From positions 112,745,436 to 112,809,435 of the forward strand of contig CM041292.1 in NCBI GenBank assembly GCA_023052935.1: a DNA stretch of 64,000 nucleotides, in the 5' to 3' direction. A model generated the notes under the pieces. That model was not told where the DNA came from. It did not search any database and saw nothing but the letters and a program-made list of their open reading frames with translations. Position 1 is the stretch's first letter. Every line of letters begins with the position of its first letter. Position numbers and translations under genes: made by a program. Positions 10,340 to 21,655 of the stretch are shown here, piece by piece. The stretch comes from Piezodorus guildinii. Taxonomy: Eukaryota; Arthropoda; Insecta; Hemiptera; Pentatomidae.

Positions 10340-13300
10340 CTGCAAAGAATAATTATAAATAAATTATAAAGGAAATATTATTAAAAAAAACTACTTTCTT
10401 TCCATTGCCATCTTCATTCAATAAGAATATTTACAGAGAAAAGCAGTTATGTACAACCATGTTATGTGCTATACTGTATAAATAAAAATATATGAATACC
10501 ATTAATATTTTTTTTAATTGTTCAAAATAGCATCAATAATAATAAATAAGTAACAGAAAACATTATGTTTAAACAGATTAATTAAGGATGAAAGAAGTTG
10601 GCATAATATGAAAAAAAAGGATAACATGAAACATACTAAAATTAAAATTCAAGAATACTAACCTGATCATATAAGTCTAAACATAAATGAATGGGTATTA
10701 AGGAAATAACCTCCTCATAATTATGTTTAAAAAAATTAATTGTTAACCAATTTTAATTGAAAAAAGTTAAATTACTAAAATAACGTAATTTTTATCAAAG
10801 TGCTTAATTTTACATTTAATTCAAACCATTCCATTTTATGAAAAATGAATAAAATTAAAAACATTTTTTCATTTAACTACAAATCCCTATGAGTCTGACA
10901 GTAACCCATGGATGCCTCTCCAGGTGGCAGATCGAGGAAAGCACTCCTTAGCCAGGTACCAGAATACCTAGGACAGATCAAAACTGAGCATGAAAACCCA
11001 GTGACGTCTGGCCTGTAGTAGACAGTCATCTCTCTGTCAGTGGACAGTCTGTGTCTGTTCCCAGAGGAATGGCAGTTCATTAACCTGGTATAAACTGCTA
11101 AGGAGAAATCATGCGATGGATAAAACAAACAGATTAACTACAACAGGTAGTAAACAAGGACTACTAGAAAATCTGCCCTCCCTAGGGAAGACCAGTTCTA
11201 ACCGATTTTGAGGAGAGCCAACTTCAACCACTTCAAGAGAGCTCTATAAGATTTATATAAAAATTTTAACTAATGGCAGGTCAAGTAATGGAAAAGGTAA
11301 GAGGCGAGCCAAAATAAGCTAAGGTATAGAAACTTTAGCAACTTCAAATCAACGGTCTGACAGGTGGACTTGTATTTTGTGGGGGTTCCTCCCCTAATAA
11401 AATGGAAATGGTTATATCTCAGATGAATGACCAGGAACAGAGATTAACCTAAGACTATGAAAAACTGAGAAAAAAGATAAAAAATCAAACATTAATACCA
11501 AACTGATAAAAAGGAACTTGAAAGATAAAATGATTAAATTATCAAACGAAACAGCCAAAAGTGAAATAAAAATGAATTTTTCACAAAAATTCTAGAAACA
11601 TTTGTGTGCTGTATAAAATAATTTACAGGTTGAGACATATTTTAAGGATAAAATCTCCAAAGCAACAGTATAAGTATGTCTACAACTAAAATAATAGCAG
11701 CATGGAATGCAAATGGGCTTCTGCATCAGCTAACGGAGCTAGAGCTAATCTTAAATTGGAAAAAATTGGTATTTGTTTGATATCAGAAAGCCACCTAAGC
11801 AGAAAGAAATAATCAATATTCTTGGGAACAACTGCTCCCATCATCATGCTGTTCATCAATTTAATAGGGCAAGGGGTGTATCAGTTATACTCCTGAAAAG
11901 CACGGTCAAGATGTAAATATGGAAGAAGACTAAGACAAATATTGTCAGAAATCATATAATTGCATAAACATGCACCTTGAAGATAGAGAGAATTTCGTGT
12001 AGTGACTGTTATATCTTCCACATTAGAGGAGACAATGTACTGCACTTAAACCTTTCTCAAAATAGCACCAGGGCTTTTGACAGAGTTAAGACCTTGGAAC
12101 GAAATTTCAAATCCATTAATTCCTCTCCCCAACATATTTCTGAATAAATTTGTTCCTACCTAACTGATAGAACCAATCTCCTACTCTTTTATAATTTATC
12201 AGTCAGCTAGTAAACCTCAAGATATTATTTTAGGTACCATGCTCCACAAGATTTAAACAGCTTATATCTAACATTACACTAATGGACACATGTAAGTTTT
12301 CTACGTATAACAATCCTACAGCTGCATTCCAACCTACCCAGGCCCCATCCATGGCATTTTTATCATCAGGGAGCCTCTTTCATGGCAGCCGCACTCACCG
12401 GTCTCTGCTTAACAGTTTCATTTGGAGGAGGGATTTTCCTCTCCAACTTCCAATTTTCTACATAAACTCCTCATACAAAACTGAGAGATGTCCTTGTGGT
12501 ATCCTCCCAGTGTATATACTATTGCGTGGATTAATAAGTCCTTTCAGTCTCCTATGCCAAAGGTCACAGGTTCAAACCCGCAGGTGGTCCTAGGATTTTT
12601 TAATGGGAGGAAAAAATCCTAAGTTATGCCAACCTTCGGAGGGGACGTTAAAAGGTGTTCCCGAGCCTGAACGATGTCAGGTACTCGTTAAAGATCCCTA
12701 TCCTAATAAAACCTGGGTAGGCAAAATTTATGACTCCCACTGTAGCATCGTCAGATTAGCCATAGTAGCATAAAGTGACGTTAAATAAATAAACAAATAA
12801 ACAAACTAAAGTCCTTTCAGTTGTTCAGTTTAAAATAAAATTCAATTTAATTTAGACATAAATTTATTTTAATCTACAATATATTGACCATTATATCCAA
12901 TCTTTCCACTAATTGCTTAATGTCACGTTTATAAAATAAACTGATCTAAATGGTTTTTGATATCCTCTTCTTTTCCAAATTTCTTTCCATTTACGGAGTC
13001 CAGCAGAGACAAGTGAGATAAGTGGTAGACACTTGGAGCTAGGGCTGGTGAATCTGGAGGATGGGATAAAAGGTCCCATCCCAGGCTCAATAATTTATTG
13101 CACGTGACTAATGAGGTGTGGGGCATAGTGTTATCTTGGTAGAACACAACCTTTCTTCCAATTTGCCAGTCCCTGGGGATTTATTTTTAACTGATTGATT
13201 CAATTTTGTTAATTATGAGCAGTGTAGAGTTGAATCAATTGTTTGTCCTGATGGTAATAGCTCATATAAACTAACACCCTTGAAATCCCATCATATTGAA

Positions 13301-16300
13301 AGCATTATTTTCTTTGGATGCAATCTGGATTTAGACATTCTTCTAGCAGCCTCACTACAAGATCTCCAAGACTACAGACTACATATCTCCTGTAACCAAC
13401 ATTTTCAAAAATGGACCATTTTTGTGTCGTTTCTGTAGAGCATCACAATTAGCGTGCAAACATATTTAGGGCCATAGCACTCTCTCAAACTGATTTGGTG
13501 GAATTTTGATCAACAATGGCCATAAAATTGCTCGTTTCAATTTCAGGTGGGCGACTAGACCGTTGAGCATCATTGATGTCAAAGTTCCTGAGAGAAATTT
13601 GGCAAACCAATTTTGATAGGTAAGTGCGGTTAAGACATCATCTCCATTAACACTGAAGCTTCTGCAGCATGCTTAACTTTTTTAAAATAATACAACAAAA
13701 CAAGCCGATAATTAATGATATTTTCTTCCATATTCACAGTGCAATAGCAAACACAATATTATACTAGTTTCAACAAGAGTTAACAGATATGGTTATTGAC
13801 ATATTACAAATAGAATACACAATCCACCTTAGGGATTGATTCATCAGTTAATGAGTATATCATAGTAATATAAAAATAAACAAAAAAACTGAATAGACTC
13901 ATTCGCCAAATCATACTCACTTCCATGGTACATATAGTATATATGAAAAGCAATATAAGAAAATAAGACAATGTTACATAAATTAAGCATCTATAGAAAT
14001 AATTAAATAACCTACCTCTGTAAAGAAAAATTTAATCAATTTTCCTTTAGAATCAACAATTGGTCGACGCACTGCCTCTTTTCCATCTTTAAATAAAATT
14101 ATAGTAGGAAGTTGCTTGCTCAAAGAAGAATCATTAATATGGTATTTGACTGCTGCTTCAGGATATCGGCCTATGTCTACCTTACCAAACTTTAAATTTT
14201 CCAAATCATAACTAAAAAGTACGGGTAAATAAGAAGAATATAATACATAAGTTTATATATCTGTGGCGGTTGTGAAAAACTAGATAACTCGAGTTATACC
14301 AAAAATGAGTTAACTTCACGTATTGCTCCCTCAGACCTTCTCCTATGTCGTGTTAAATTGGTTAAAGAAATTTCTGGATATATAAAAAAATTTTGGTTTA
14401 AAGAAAGCTGTAATTAATAACTCTATTTTGGTATTATGTAAAACTTTAAGTCACTCACATGTAAAATGAAAAATTTTGACTTAACCACTTATTCACAATC
14501 GCCACAGATATATCAATCAATTGGATTAAAATCCTAACAAAGTTTTTCATGTCCACTGCAGAATTTATAAAAATATTTCATAACAACTATTATATCGAGG
14601 ATGTTGAAATTATCATACGCCAAAAAAAAAAATTCTATTGAGTTTTATAATTACTACACTCAAATTAATTTTTAAACAGAAAAAAAAATTGAAATATTAT
14701 CTCAAATAACGTTGGGGGATTTTCTACTTAAAAAAATTGTAGGGAGAGCTAATAGCCCAAACTATTTAAGCTTGGTCAGAGAAAAAGTGTTACCATTGTT
14801 GGAAACTATCTTCCCTGAAAAATTTTAAATTTCTTCAAGATGATACTCCTATCCATGTATCAAAAGCTACTAAACAGGAGTTTTTCGGAGATAATTATCC
14901 AAACGTTTAAGTGGCGATATCGCTCCCCAGACCTAAATCAAATCGAGAACTATTGGCAGAGTCTCTTTCAAGACGTCTGCCTGAAGGGATCGTTTAATTC
15001 AGATGAACAATTATGGAAAGCTGTTCAGATTGCTGCAATAGCATTAAAAGAAAAAAAGCCAAATCTTACCAAAAATCTAAGTGGTTTTATGAACTTTCGG
15101 TTATTACAAGTCATTGATATCAAAGGAGAAATCCTATATTCAGCCTTTTTCCTTAGTTACGCCGTCCTTCGGAGGGGACGTTAAAAGGTGGTCCCGAGCC
15201 TGTGCGATGTCAGGTACTCGTTAAAGATCCCTATCCTAATAAAACCTGGATAGGCAAAATTTAGGACTCCCACTGTAGCATCGTCCGATTAGCCATACTA
15301 GCATAAAGTGACGTTAAATAAATAAACAAACAACAATCAAAGGAGAAACTATTCATCATTGAAACTGGCTTATTATTTATGTTTTAACAATTTTATTTTA
15401 CATATACACTTTATTGTGGCCAACTTAGTAATCAGCTTATCAATTAAATAACTTTCTTGTTCTAAATATAATTAATAAATTAATTTTTTTATTGAAAACT
15501 TTTCTTTTACTTTAAAACTGACCTATGAAAAAATAAAAATTATTGATTTAAGATTCTGTTAATAAGAATCTGGGTGTACACTTTAATTTGTGCAGGAGTG
15601 TATTATATATATATAATATATATGTATATACATATTCAAGGTGTTTTACTCACTCAGCAGATAGTTGGGCAAAAACTGGAGCAAAATTCACACAAGAAGG
15701 ATTCCAAGCAGTATAGAAAGCAACAAGCCAAATAACTCTTTTATCATTATTTATTTCATCTTCTAGGCCATTGGCGGTTCGAAAATATGTAACTTTGTCA
15801 GGGCCACTGTATGTTGGCTCAGGAACTAATAAACCAAAAACTAGAAAAATATAAAAAGTTTTTAAAAATTAGTTCAAATCATATAAATATATATATATAC
15901 TCGTATATGTATGTAAGTAAGTGTGTGTATATAAATATGTTATAAACAGATGTTTGTGTTTTGAATGTTGATATAAAATGTATAAACTTACGGACAAATA
16001 AGACTCCATACACCAGACCCATTCTAACATCAGAATAAAACCACAGTATCAGATTTGCTACTTTGGTATAAACAAAGCTAGACGTGAGATAATTTAACAT
16101 TGTAACACTGCCTGTTTTTCTGGATCTTATCATGACAACAACAGCCAGAAAAAACAAAATTTCTGTTTCTCTCTAAAAAAATAAAAACGCAGGAGACAAG
16201 AACACCATTGGAATATAAAATTGCATGCAGGTATATGCAACTATTGATAAATATAAGTAATTTACTTACTGAGTCAAGTTCGCAAATAGGTCTTGAAGAA

Positions 16301-16419
16301 GGAAATAAAATATTACAAACCCATGGCATTTTTTTGGCCATAAGATAACCTAAGGACATGAGTAAATTAATAATATAATAAGGTTTTAATAATAGCTTCA
16401 AATCCCTTCTTAAAGTCAT
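10226..16419 (-). CDS. TMX2: TMX2-like thioredoxin-related transmembrane protein, five exons
   Basis: The spliced product is 275 aa (human TMX2 has 296). Exons on the minus strand are 16419-16270, 16172-15992, 15840-15654, 14211-14016 and 10339-10226. All junctions are GT-AG and the phases (0, 1, 2, 0) are consistent. Hydrophobic segments lie at about 13-28, 55-65, 85-95 and 100-116, with the thioredoxin fold after them. Family signatures include KVANLILWF, DVRMGLVYG, FAPVFAQLS, FGKVDIGRY, SLSKQLPTIILF and FDLNNLY. The redox site reads W156-N-P-S-C160, so only one Cys remains, comparable to the divergent SNDC of vertebrate TMX2. The end, HIKKE, has lysines but is not a strict KKxx retrieval signal. 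TMX2 proteins sit at the ER and ER-mitochondria contacts. The start is the first Met, before a basic then hydrophobic N-terminus. Confidence 0.92.
10860..11660. other. TMX2 intron DNA, unassigned
   Basis: The block at about 10880-11220 is richer in G+C and looks like an old transposon remnant, but I cannot assign it. The rest, to 11660, is A-rich with no supported protein; it could be a decayed ORF1 ahead of the jockey-like fragment. Confidence 0.3.
11660..12270 (+). pseudogene. Jockey-like LINE ORF2 remnant
   Basis: It opens with KIIAAWNANGLL and CLISESHLS, the first motifs of an apurinic-like endonuclease from jockey-type ORF2. After a large deletion it continues with an AFDRV...YLTDRT-like reverse transcriptase piece (about 12068-12180). 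Stops and shifts are frequent. It lies antisense inside TMX2 intron 4. Confidence 0.55.
12549..12808 (+). repeat. tRNA-derived SINE, 3'-complete copy
   Basis: The copy starts inside the tRNA-like head (CCTATGCCAAAGGTCACAGG). It has the B box GGTTCAAACCC, the full body, and the A-rich tail TTAAATAAATAAACAAATAA. It is the best single reference for the family's 3' half here. Confidence 0.85.
12930..13760 (-). pseudogene. Mariner transposase remnant
   Basis: On the minus strand the fragments run from an N-terminal helix region (LFYYFKKVKHAAEA, about 13690) to FYQDNTMPHTSL (the second catalytic Asp, about 13120), HPPDSPALAPS (where the third Asp should be) and KNHLDQF. In the visible segment the third acidic position reads A, so the site is broken. 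Frame shifts are present throughout. It lies in TMX2 intron 4. Confidence 0.7.
14016..14211 (-). CDS. TMX2: TMX2-like exon 4 (thioredoxin core)
   Basis: The acceptor is TTTTTAG|TTATGAT and the donor ACAGAG|GTAGGT (phase 0). It encodes FGKVDIGRY and the cis-Pro region KQLPTIILF. A MITE ends only about 44 bp upstream of the acceptor. Confidence 0.92.
14255..14513. mobile_element. TA-flanked MITE with 22-bp terminal inverted repeats
   Basis: The left end ATATATCTGTGGCGGTTGTG at 14255 matches the reverse complement of the right end (ending 14513) at 21 of 22 positions. The ends are embedded in TA repeats, consistent with TA target duplication as in Tc1/mariner elements. The length is about 259 bp, with no coding capacity. 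It sits 44 bp upstream of the TMX2 exon 4 acceptor. Confidence 0.75.
14720..15130 (+). pseudogene. Tc1-like transposase C-terminal remnant
   Basis: Frames read FLQDDTPIHVSKATKQEF, then after a frame change YRSPDLNQIENYWQSL. These are the second and third catalytic regions (QDxxPxH and PDLNPIEN) of Tc1-type DDE transposases. The N-terminal half is absent. A SINE copy adjoins it downstream. It lies in TMX2 intron 3, antisense to the gene. Confidence 0.7.
15148..15332 (+). repeat. tRNA-derived SINE, 5'-truncated
   Basis: It starts at CCTTAGTTACGCCGTCCTTC, keeps the body, and ends with TTAAATAAATAAACAAACAA. The tRNA head is missing. It lies in TMX2 intron 3, directly after the Tc1-like fragment. 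Confidence 0.8.
15654..15840 (-). CDS. TMX2: TMX2-like exon 3 (atypical redox site)
   Basis: The acceptor is TTCTAG|TTTTTGG and the donor GCTGA|GTGAGT (phase 2). It carries the lumenal start of the thioredoxin fold, including W156-N-P-S-C160 and FAPVFAQLS. Confidence 0.9.
15992..16172 (-). CDS. TMX2: TMX2-like exon 2
   Basis: The acceptor is TTTAG|AGAGAAAC and the donor GTCC|GTAAGT (phase 1). It encodes RETEILFFLAVVVMIRSRK through KVANLILWF and MGLVYGVLFV. A second AG two bases further in would shift the frame, so the first AG is used. Confidence 0.9.
16270..16419 (-). CDS. TMX2: TMX2-like exon 1
   Basis: It encodes residues 1-50, from MTLRRDLKLLLKPYY to CELDS, and includes the first hydrophobic segment. 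The donor is TCA|GTAAGT, phase 0. Confidence 0.88.
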
Positions 16420-16828
16420 TCTGAACGGAGTTCAAAAAACTATTTCGATGCAAATTCTAAATGAAATATAGAATTCATAAAATATTTTTAGGAAAAGAGA
16501 GCTTCAGGAAACTCGTGACAGAGCGTTTTTCTGACCATTATTTCAAGTCTTAATTGTCTAATTTGGTCAATAACCTGAATTTAATGCCTCACACAAATAA
16601 AAGGATGGGAGGGAACAATAACGTTCATCAATGAAAGTTCGTTTTTAAAAATTCTTAGTACCAAGGTCTTTATATATATGTAAACATATAAGTACATACC
16701 TAGATGTAACCACCTTGCTAGGTACAGTAAATTTTACTTGGAACTTTCCATAGATTATTTATTCTGTTCGTGTTTTTAAGGATAAGTCTTTTTTCTGGGG
16801 GGTCTGTAACTTTTTTTTTTTTAATAAC

Positions 16829-17070
16829 GTTTGTTTATTTAACGTCACTTTATGCTACTGTGGCTAATCAGATGATGCTACAGTGGGAGTCCTAAATTTT
16901 GCCTATCCAGATTTAATTAGGATAGGGATCTTTAACGAGTACTTGACATCGCACAGGCTCGCGACCACCTTTATACGTCCCCTCCGAAGGACGGCATAAC
17001 TTAAGATTTTTTATTCCCAGTAAAAAAACCTAGGACCACCTGCGGGTTTGAACCCGTGACCTTTGGCATA
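16829..17070 (-). repeat. tRNA-derived SINE upstream of TMX2
   Basis: On the minus strand it has a partial head with B box GGTTCAAACCC, the full body and the 3' region ending in GACGTTAAATAAACAAAC. It lies about 400 bp upstream of the TMX2-like start codon, so it could affect that promoter. Confidence 0.85.
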
Positions 17071-18214
17071 TTTTAAATCACGTTTTGCTACATGTATTAC
17101 GTGTTGTGGCTTTGTTAACATGTTCTGGGCCAAATAAGCTGAGTCGGTGTAGCTTGCATTGAAAATTTGAAGTTATTTTCGCATGTAACATTCGTCGCTA
17201 GGACCTTATGTTTAGGAGCTATATTGTTTAATTAAAACAATAAGTAATTAGAAACAGTAAGTAATTAGAAAAAAAGTCACATTTTTTGACTCACTATATC
17301 TCTTTAAATGCTCGAATCAAAATTTTGACGAAAAGTTCCTTCGTCAGAGGTTTAGTAGAGAATATTTTTTGTTAAATACCATTTTTCGCTAGAACCTACT
17401 GTTTAAGAGCTATATTGGTCTGAATGAAAAATGTTACAAATGTCTCATCGTACAATGATGACTAAAAAATAATTTCTTCAAAGGCTGAGTGTATGTCTTG
17501 TTTAGTTTTTAACGGAATTTTAAGCCAAGTTTATTCCCTAAGTTATATAAAATTTTCCGCCTATATGTCCTTTAATCAAGAAAAGAGGAGATGGTTCAAG
17601 AATAGAATTTGAAGGCATGGGAAGCAGTATTGGGCTATCATCTAAAGATTTAATTATAGATTGGGCGGAGGGAATTTGGAAAGTAATGAAGATGTCAAGG
17701 ATATTAGGACGCTTTTAAGAAATGTTGGCCAGTATGTGGGATTCTAGGATGACAAGATGAAATAGCCATTGGAGGTTGGGACATGGAAAAGAATCCTGCC
17801 ACGAGTGTTGGACGTTCGGCATCCCCACTGTTGGCCTTTGGTGTTATAGTCCTCTAATTTCTATAGGCCTGCTCGACCTTTTTGAGGCGGACCTCTAGTT
17901 CGCTTTGTTTCTGATCAGTCATTTTCCTTAAAGTAAATACTCCCAGTATTATCCCATTCCTTGTACTCTCCCTTCTTGTTTTGCAAGTCATTCTCTGGAG
18001 GTACTTCATTTCTGCACCTTGTGTTCTATTTCAGTGCCTTCCGGCCTCTCACTTCCAGAGTATCTTATGTGGATTTATAGGTTTTAAATTTCTTTTGTCA
18101 TTTACCCATTTCAGTGTTGTATGGCTGATATACTGATGATACTTTTGTACCCTGCCTTAGTTGAAACCATATCATGTGAAAGATTTATCAGGCTTCTTGA
18201 ACTTTATTTTTGGT

Positions 18215-18367
18215 TTTGAAGGATTGGTAGAGGTAAGTTCATAGGAAGTATTGCCGCCGGGATTTAGGATAAAGCCACTTCAACTCGTCATACCAGGCTG
18301 AGACATGAGAGCGCCTGGAAATTCCGAAGATGAAACTAATGAAACAGTTCATTAGTCTCTTCAGGCT
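18215..18367 (-). repeat. Fragment of the CR1/L2-like LINE family
   Basis: The sequence TGGTAGAGG...GGATAAAGCCACTTCAACTC...CCGAAGATGAAACT...CAGTTCAT parallels 59768-59900 in the full-length element. On the minus strand this is the C-terminal FGIS.....ELKWLYP region of ORF2. It abuts the Gypsy fragment that begins at about 18372. Confidence 0.7.
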
Positions 18368-18371
18368 CATC

Positions 18372-19360
18372 TCAAGTGTCTCGGACAAACCGCCAAACAC
18401 CAGACATTTCCCTCCATTTCTTCACAGATCCCACAATTGCAGCTGCTTCCTTCTCAATCGTAGGGTGTGCACGTTCAAACTTAGCGAGTCCCCATGAGAA
18501 GAACGCCACAGGGCGACCACCCTGACTCAAAGTTGCGGCCAAGGCGACATCTGAAGCATCTGTCTCTACCACCATATGTTCAGTATCACTTATTGTGGTA
18601 ACTGTGGCATCGGTGATACTTTGTTTTAGGTTCTCAAAATCTTCAATATTTTGATGACACAGAGGAAAGACCTTAGAGTCGGTAAGTGATCTGATTGTAT
18701 CTGAGTAATGTGCAATCCATTTTGAATAGTGAGCAAAGAGCCCTAGAGCACGCTTCAATGATGCAGCGTTATGAGGAGGTGGCATTTCCAAAAAGGGTTG
18801 TTGGTGCTCCGGATCCAGTCAAATATTGTTATGGGATACCAAGTGCCCAAGCAAATGTACGGTCGTCAGATTGAATTTGCTTTTCCCTAGGTTGATTTTG
18901 AGATTGTATTTGTCGTGGGCTGCAAGGAGTAGAGAGAGATTCCGATCATAGTCATATTTATCGTACCCACATACAGTAATGTCATCCAAGTATGAAAACA
19001 CTCCAGTTAATTTCTCTTGTGTAATAACCTTATCAATAACACGCTGAAAACAGGCAACACCATTCGTCACACCGAAAGGGATTCGGGTGAATTGGCAGAG
19101 TTTTCCCGCAGCCTCAGAAAGTTTTTTTTTTCTTCCAAAATGGGTACCTGGTGATATGCCGACTGAAGGTCAATCGTGCTGAATATTTTATAGGCAGCAA
19201 CTTTTTTAACCAAATCATCGATGTTTGGGCGTGGATATGCGTCAAGAAACGTGAATTTATTAATTGTCTGCGAGTAGCCTATAACCATGAGTTTTTTTGT
19301 GGTTGTCACTGTCAGTAATTAGTATCTGAACTCTCCAAGGAGAGTTGCTTTCCTCAATCA
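18372..19360 (-). pseudogene. Gypsy-type pol fragment A (RT and RNase H)
   Basis: Three frame-shifted pieces on the minus strand give a run of Gypsy pol: SPWRVQILITDSDNHKK, VIGYSQTINKFT, DAYPRPNIDDLV, DLQSAYHQVPI, then VACFQRVIDK, FSYLDDITV (YxDD site, here YLDD), LLGHLVSHNNI, then the RNase H start VETDASDVALAATLSQGG and HPTIEKEAAAIV. No protease, integrase or LTR is seen. The frame breaks at about 18800 and 19070 mark it as dead. Confidence 0.8.
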
Positions 19361-19369
19361 CTCAAGATT

Positions 19370-19925
19370 TTGGAAGTTTCATCCCGTATAAACGTAAGGC
19401 CAGTTTCAGTGTATCGTCTGGACTTTGTGGCAATAGGTTTGCAGGCTCCTGATAGGTTACCAAATAAGCGAAGAGATCATTATAATCATTCCTTTTCCTC
19501 ACATGTTTCAAATTGCAAAATTTCTTCGACGTTGAGGGAAAATGCCAAACCAATCTACAGTAGAGAATGCACAGTACCATTCGTTCTTCGTGATCAAGTA
19601 GAACGGGAGCTTGACTCCTTTGAAAGTTTAGGTATTACCCAGTGGCTACAAGTGATTGGGGATCTCCCCTGGTGGTAATACCAAAACCAGATGGAGGAGT
19701 ACGACTTTTTGTTGATTATAAATGTGGGGTAAATGAGAGTTTAGTTTCCTCAAATTTCCCTATTGAACGCGTTGAAGGTGTGTTAAGCAGTCTTCGTAAT
19801 TCTGCGTAGTTTTGCAAACTTGATTTTTTCAAGGCCTATTTGCACCTACCTGTCAATGAACAAGGTAGTATCATTCGGACTATTTCAACCCATTCGGATA
19901 AAAACAGTGCCATCGGAGTTTAATA
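19370..19925 (+). pseudogene. Gypsy-type pol fragment C, opposite orientation
   Basis: On the plus strand it runs AKPIYSRECTVPFVLRDQVE, then LDSFESLGIT, VIPKPDGGVRLFVDYKCG, FPIERVEGVLSSL, FCKLDFFKAYLHLPV and TISTH, with frame changes at about 19675 and 19810. This is the front half of a Gypsy reverse transcriptase. It is sandwiched between two minus-strand Gypsy pieces. Confidence 0.75.
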
Positions 19926-19959
19926 TTAAAGGTAAAGATATAGCAGTAAAGAATTTACA

Positions 19960-20235
19960 TTTTTCTTGATTTAGCTGGATTTTGTTTTCTCATAGCCGAT
20001 CTAAAACGTGTCATCGCTTCATTCTTGGTACTGCCTTGCACCTTAATGTCATCTTAAAAATAAGAAACGCCTTATAAACCTTTTAAGGCTTGGTCGATGG
20101 CCTTTTGCCAAGTTGCTGGTGCTACTTTTACCCCAAACATAAGGCCCTTGACTTTGAAGATAACTAGGTGGATGTTTATGGTCTGGAGTAAGGCGCTCTC
20201 ATCATCCATGGGAATATGTAGATAGGCCTGTTATT
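19960..20235 (-). pseudogene. Gypsy-type RT fragment of element B
   Basis: Minus-strand frames read AYLHIPMDDESALLQTINIH, then KVKGLMFGVKVAPATWQKAI, and a broken VSYF.DDIKV. This is the second half of a Gypsy reverse transcriptase. It follows the gag region at 20236-20980 with everything between (zinc knuckle, protease, RT front) deleted. Confidence 0.7.
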
Positions 20236-20980
20236 CTCCTTTCTCACTTTATTGACTCATAAATGTGAGCTTCTCATTTGTTGGCTTTCTAGTTTAGCAG
20301 TCTCTGTAGCAAGAGCTAAGTTGACAGCGTCATGAAATGTCATATTTTCCCCCTGTTGTAATATGATTTCCTAATGTCATTATCAGTAATACCACGTACA
20401 AATTGAGCACTTAAATGGGTTTCCATTGTCGACTCCTGACACTTTTGGCAGATGAAGTTACAATTATTTGCAATTTGCCTCAAAATAGCAACATATTGAC
20501 CTATTGTTTCATCAGACTCCTGATGTTGAAGGACAAATCGATGTTGTTCTGCTATTTTGCTGGCTTGCGGACACAGACAGTTTTTAAAATCTTAATTGCT
20601 TCTTCATAAGCTAGCTCTTGCGGCTTCCTAAATGCCACTAAGGAAATTAAAGTCTGGAATATTTTTGGACTTGAGCTATTTATAAGAATTTGTAACTTAC
20701 GAGTTTTGGAGGCTTCATCTGCACCATTAAGTCCTTTCAAAGCCAGGAGGTTCTGGAGTAGCAAAACGTAGTACTGGAACGTTTCCTCATGATCATCAAA
20801 AGGTTGAAAATTAAGCCCGCGAACTTGGTTTTTGTACTGTTCAGTTGCCACAGTTTCTCGGGCTTGAATCCGTTATTGAGATGCCACCAACGACTCAATA
20901 AGTTGGTCGGACATATGTTCGATATGTTGGGCGAGTTTAAAATTGTATATCAACCGTCCTCGTCGCCAATATTTAAGAAT
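20236..20980 (-). pseudogene. Gypsy-type gag fragment of element B
   Basis: On the minus strand a Gag capsid-like region reads VRGLNFQPFDDHEETFQYYV, LLQNLLALKGLNGADEASK, then HRFVLQHQESDETIGQYVAI, LRQIANNCNF, AQFVRGITDNDIRK and FHDAVNLALATETAKLES, with frame breaks at about 20550 and 20340. This is the retrotransposon Gag pattern (MA/CA). No zinc knuckle remains. The upstream LTR is not identifiable. Confidence 0.7.
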
Positions 20981-21566
20981 TAAAGACCATAATATTTGGT
21001 TTGAACTTTTTAATAACAATGAGAAAACCCCAATCATAATTCTAATAATCTTTTATCACATATGTATCAATATCCTCACATGTGCTTGGAGATGTAACAA
21101 TAGCTTATATATGTAACAGGTATATGCTCTAGGCTTGGACTGAGTAACAGGAAAACAAAGTCCTTCCTTGGTGGTCCAATATGGTACTAGTGGGGCCATA
21201 CCTATTATTTCCAAACATATCAACTAGATATTATTTTTAAATTAGCTGATTATTTTACTTTCTTTTAAGAACCACTCTTATATGAGAAAATGGCTTAGTA
21301 TCAATTATCGGGAATGAAAAAAATGGTAGCATTTTATGAAAAAGAAATTTTATTTAAAAAAGCACAACACAGAAAATTAAACTCAATTAAGCATATTATT
21401 ATACTACACTTTCTTTATCAGTTTATTACCAATCAATATATTAAGCAAAAAAGTACAAACACATGAATAAATACAAAAGTGACTTAGATTAGGTACTGGT
21501 AGCTATAAATGCTGTTGAAATTTAACAGTTGGCCATGGTAAAACCCGAGTCTGTACCCTCTCTATC
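20981..21566. other. Spacer between the Gypsy mosaic and HSBP1
   Basis: No frame is recognised. On the minus strand this is the 3' flank of HSBP1 and must contain its 3'UTR. The AT-rich block 21340-21480 has several AATAAA-like strings. Confidence 0.4.
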
Positions 21567-21655
21567 TTACTTCTCTGTACCCTCAACCCCAGCTTGAGTC
21601 ATGAGGTCTGAGATGTTCTTCTCCAGATCATCAATCCGGTTTCCCATATCATCTA
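21567..21655 (-). CDS. HSBP1: HSBP1 exon 3 and stop
   Basis: It begins TAGATGATATGG after the AC acceptor. It encodes (I)[18 protein letters not shown], then [10 protein letters not shown] and TAA. Confidence 0.92.

Noticed and set aside
10877..11128. 83-codon minus-strand frame in TMX2 intron 4
   Set aside because: No family match; the sequence looks like decayed transposon DNA.
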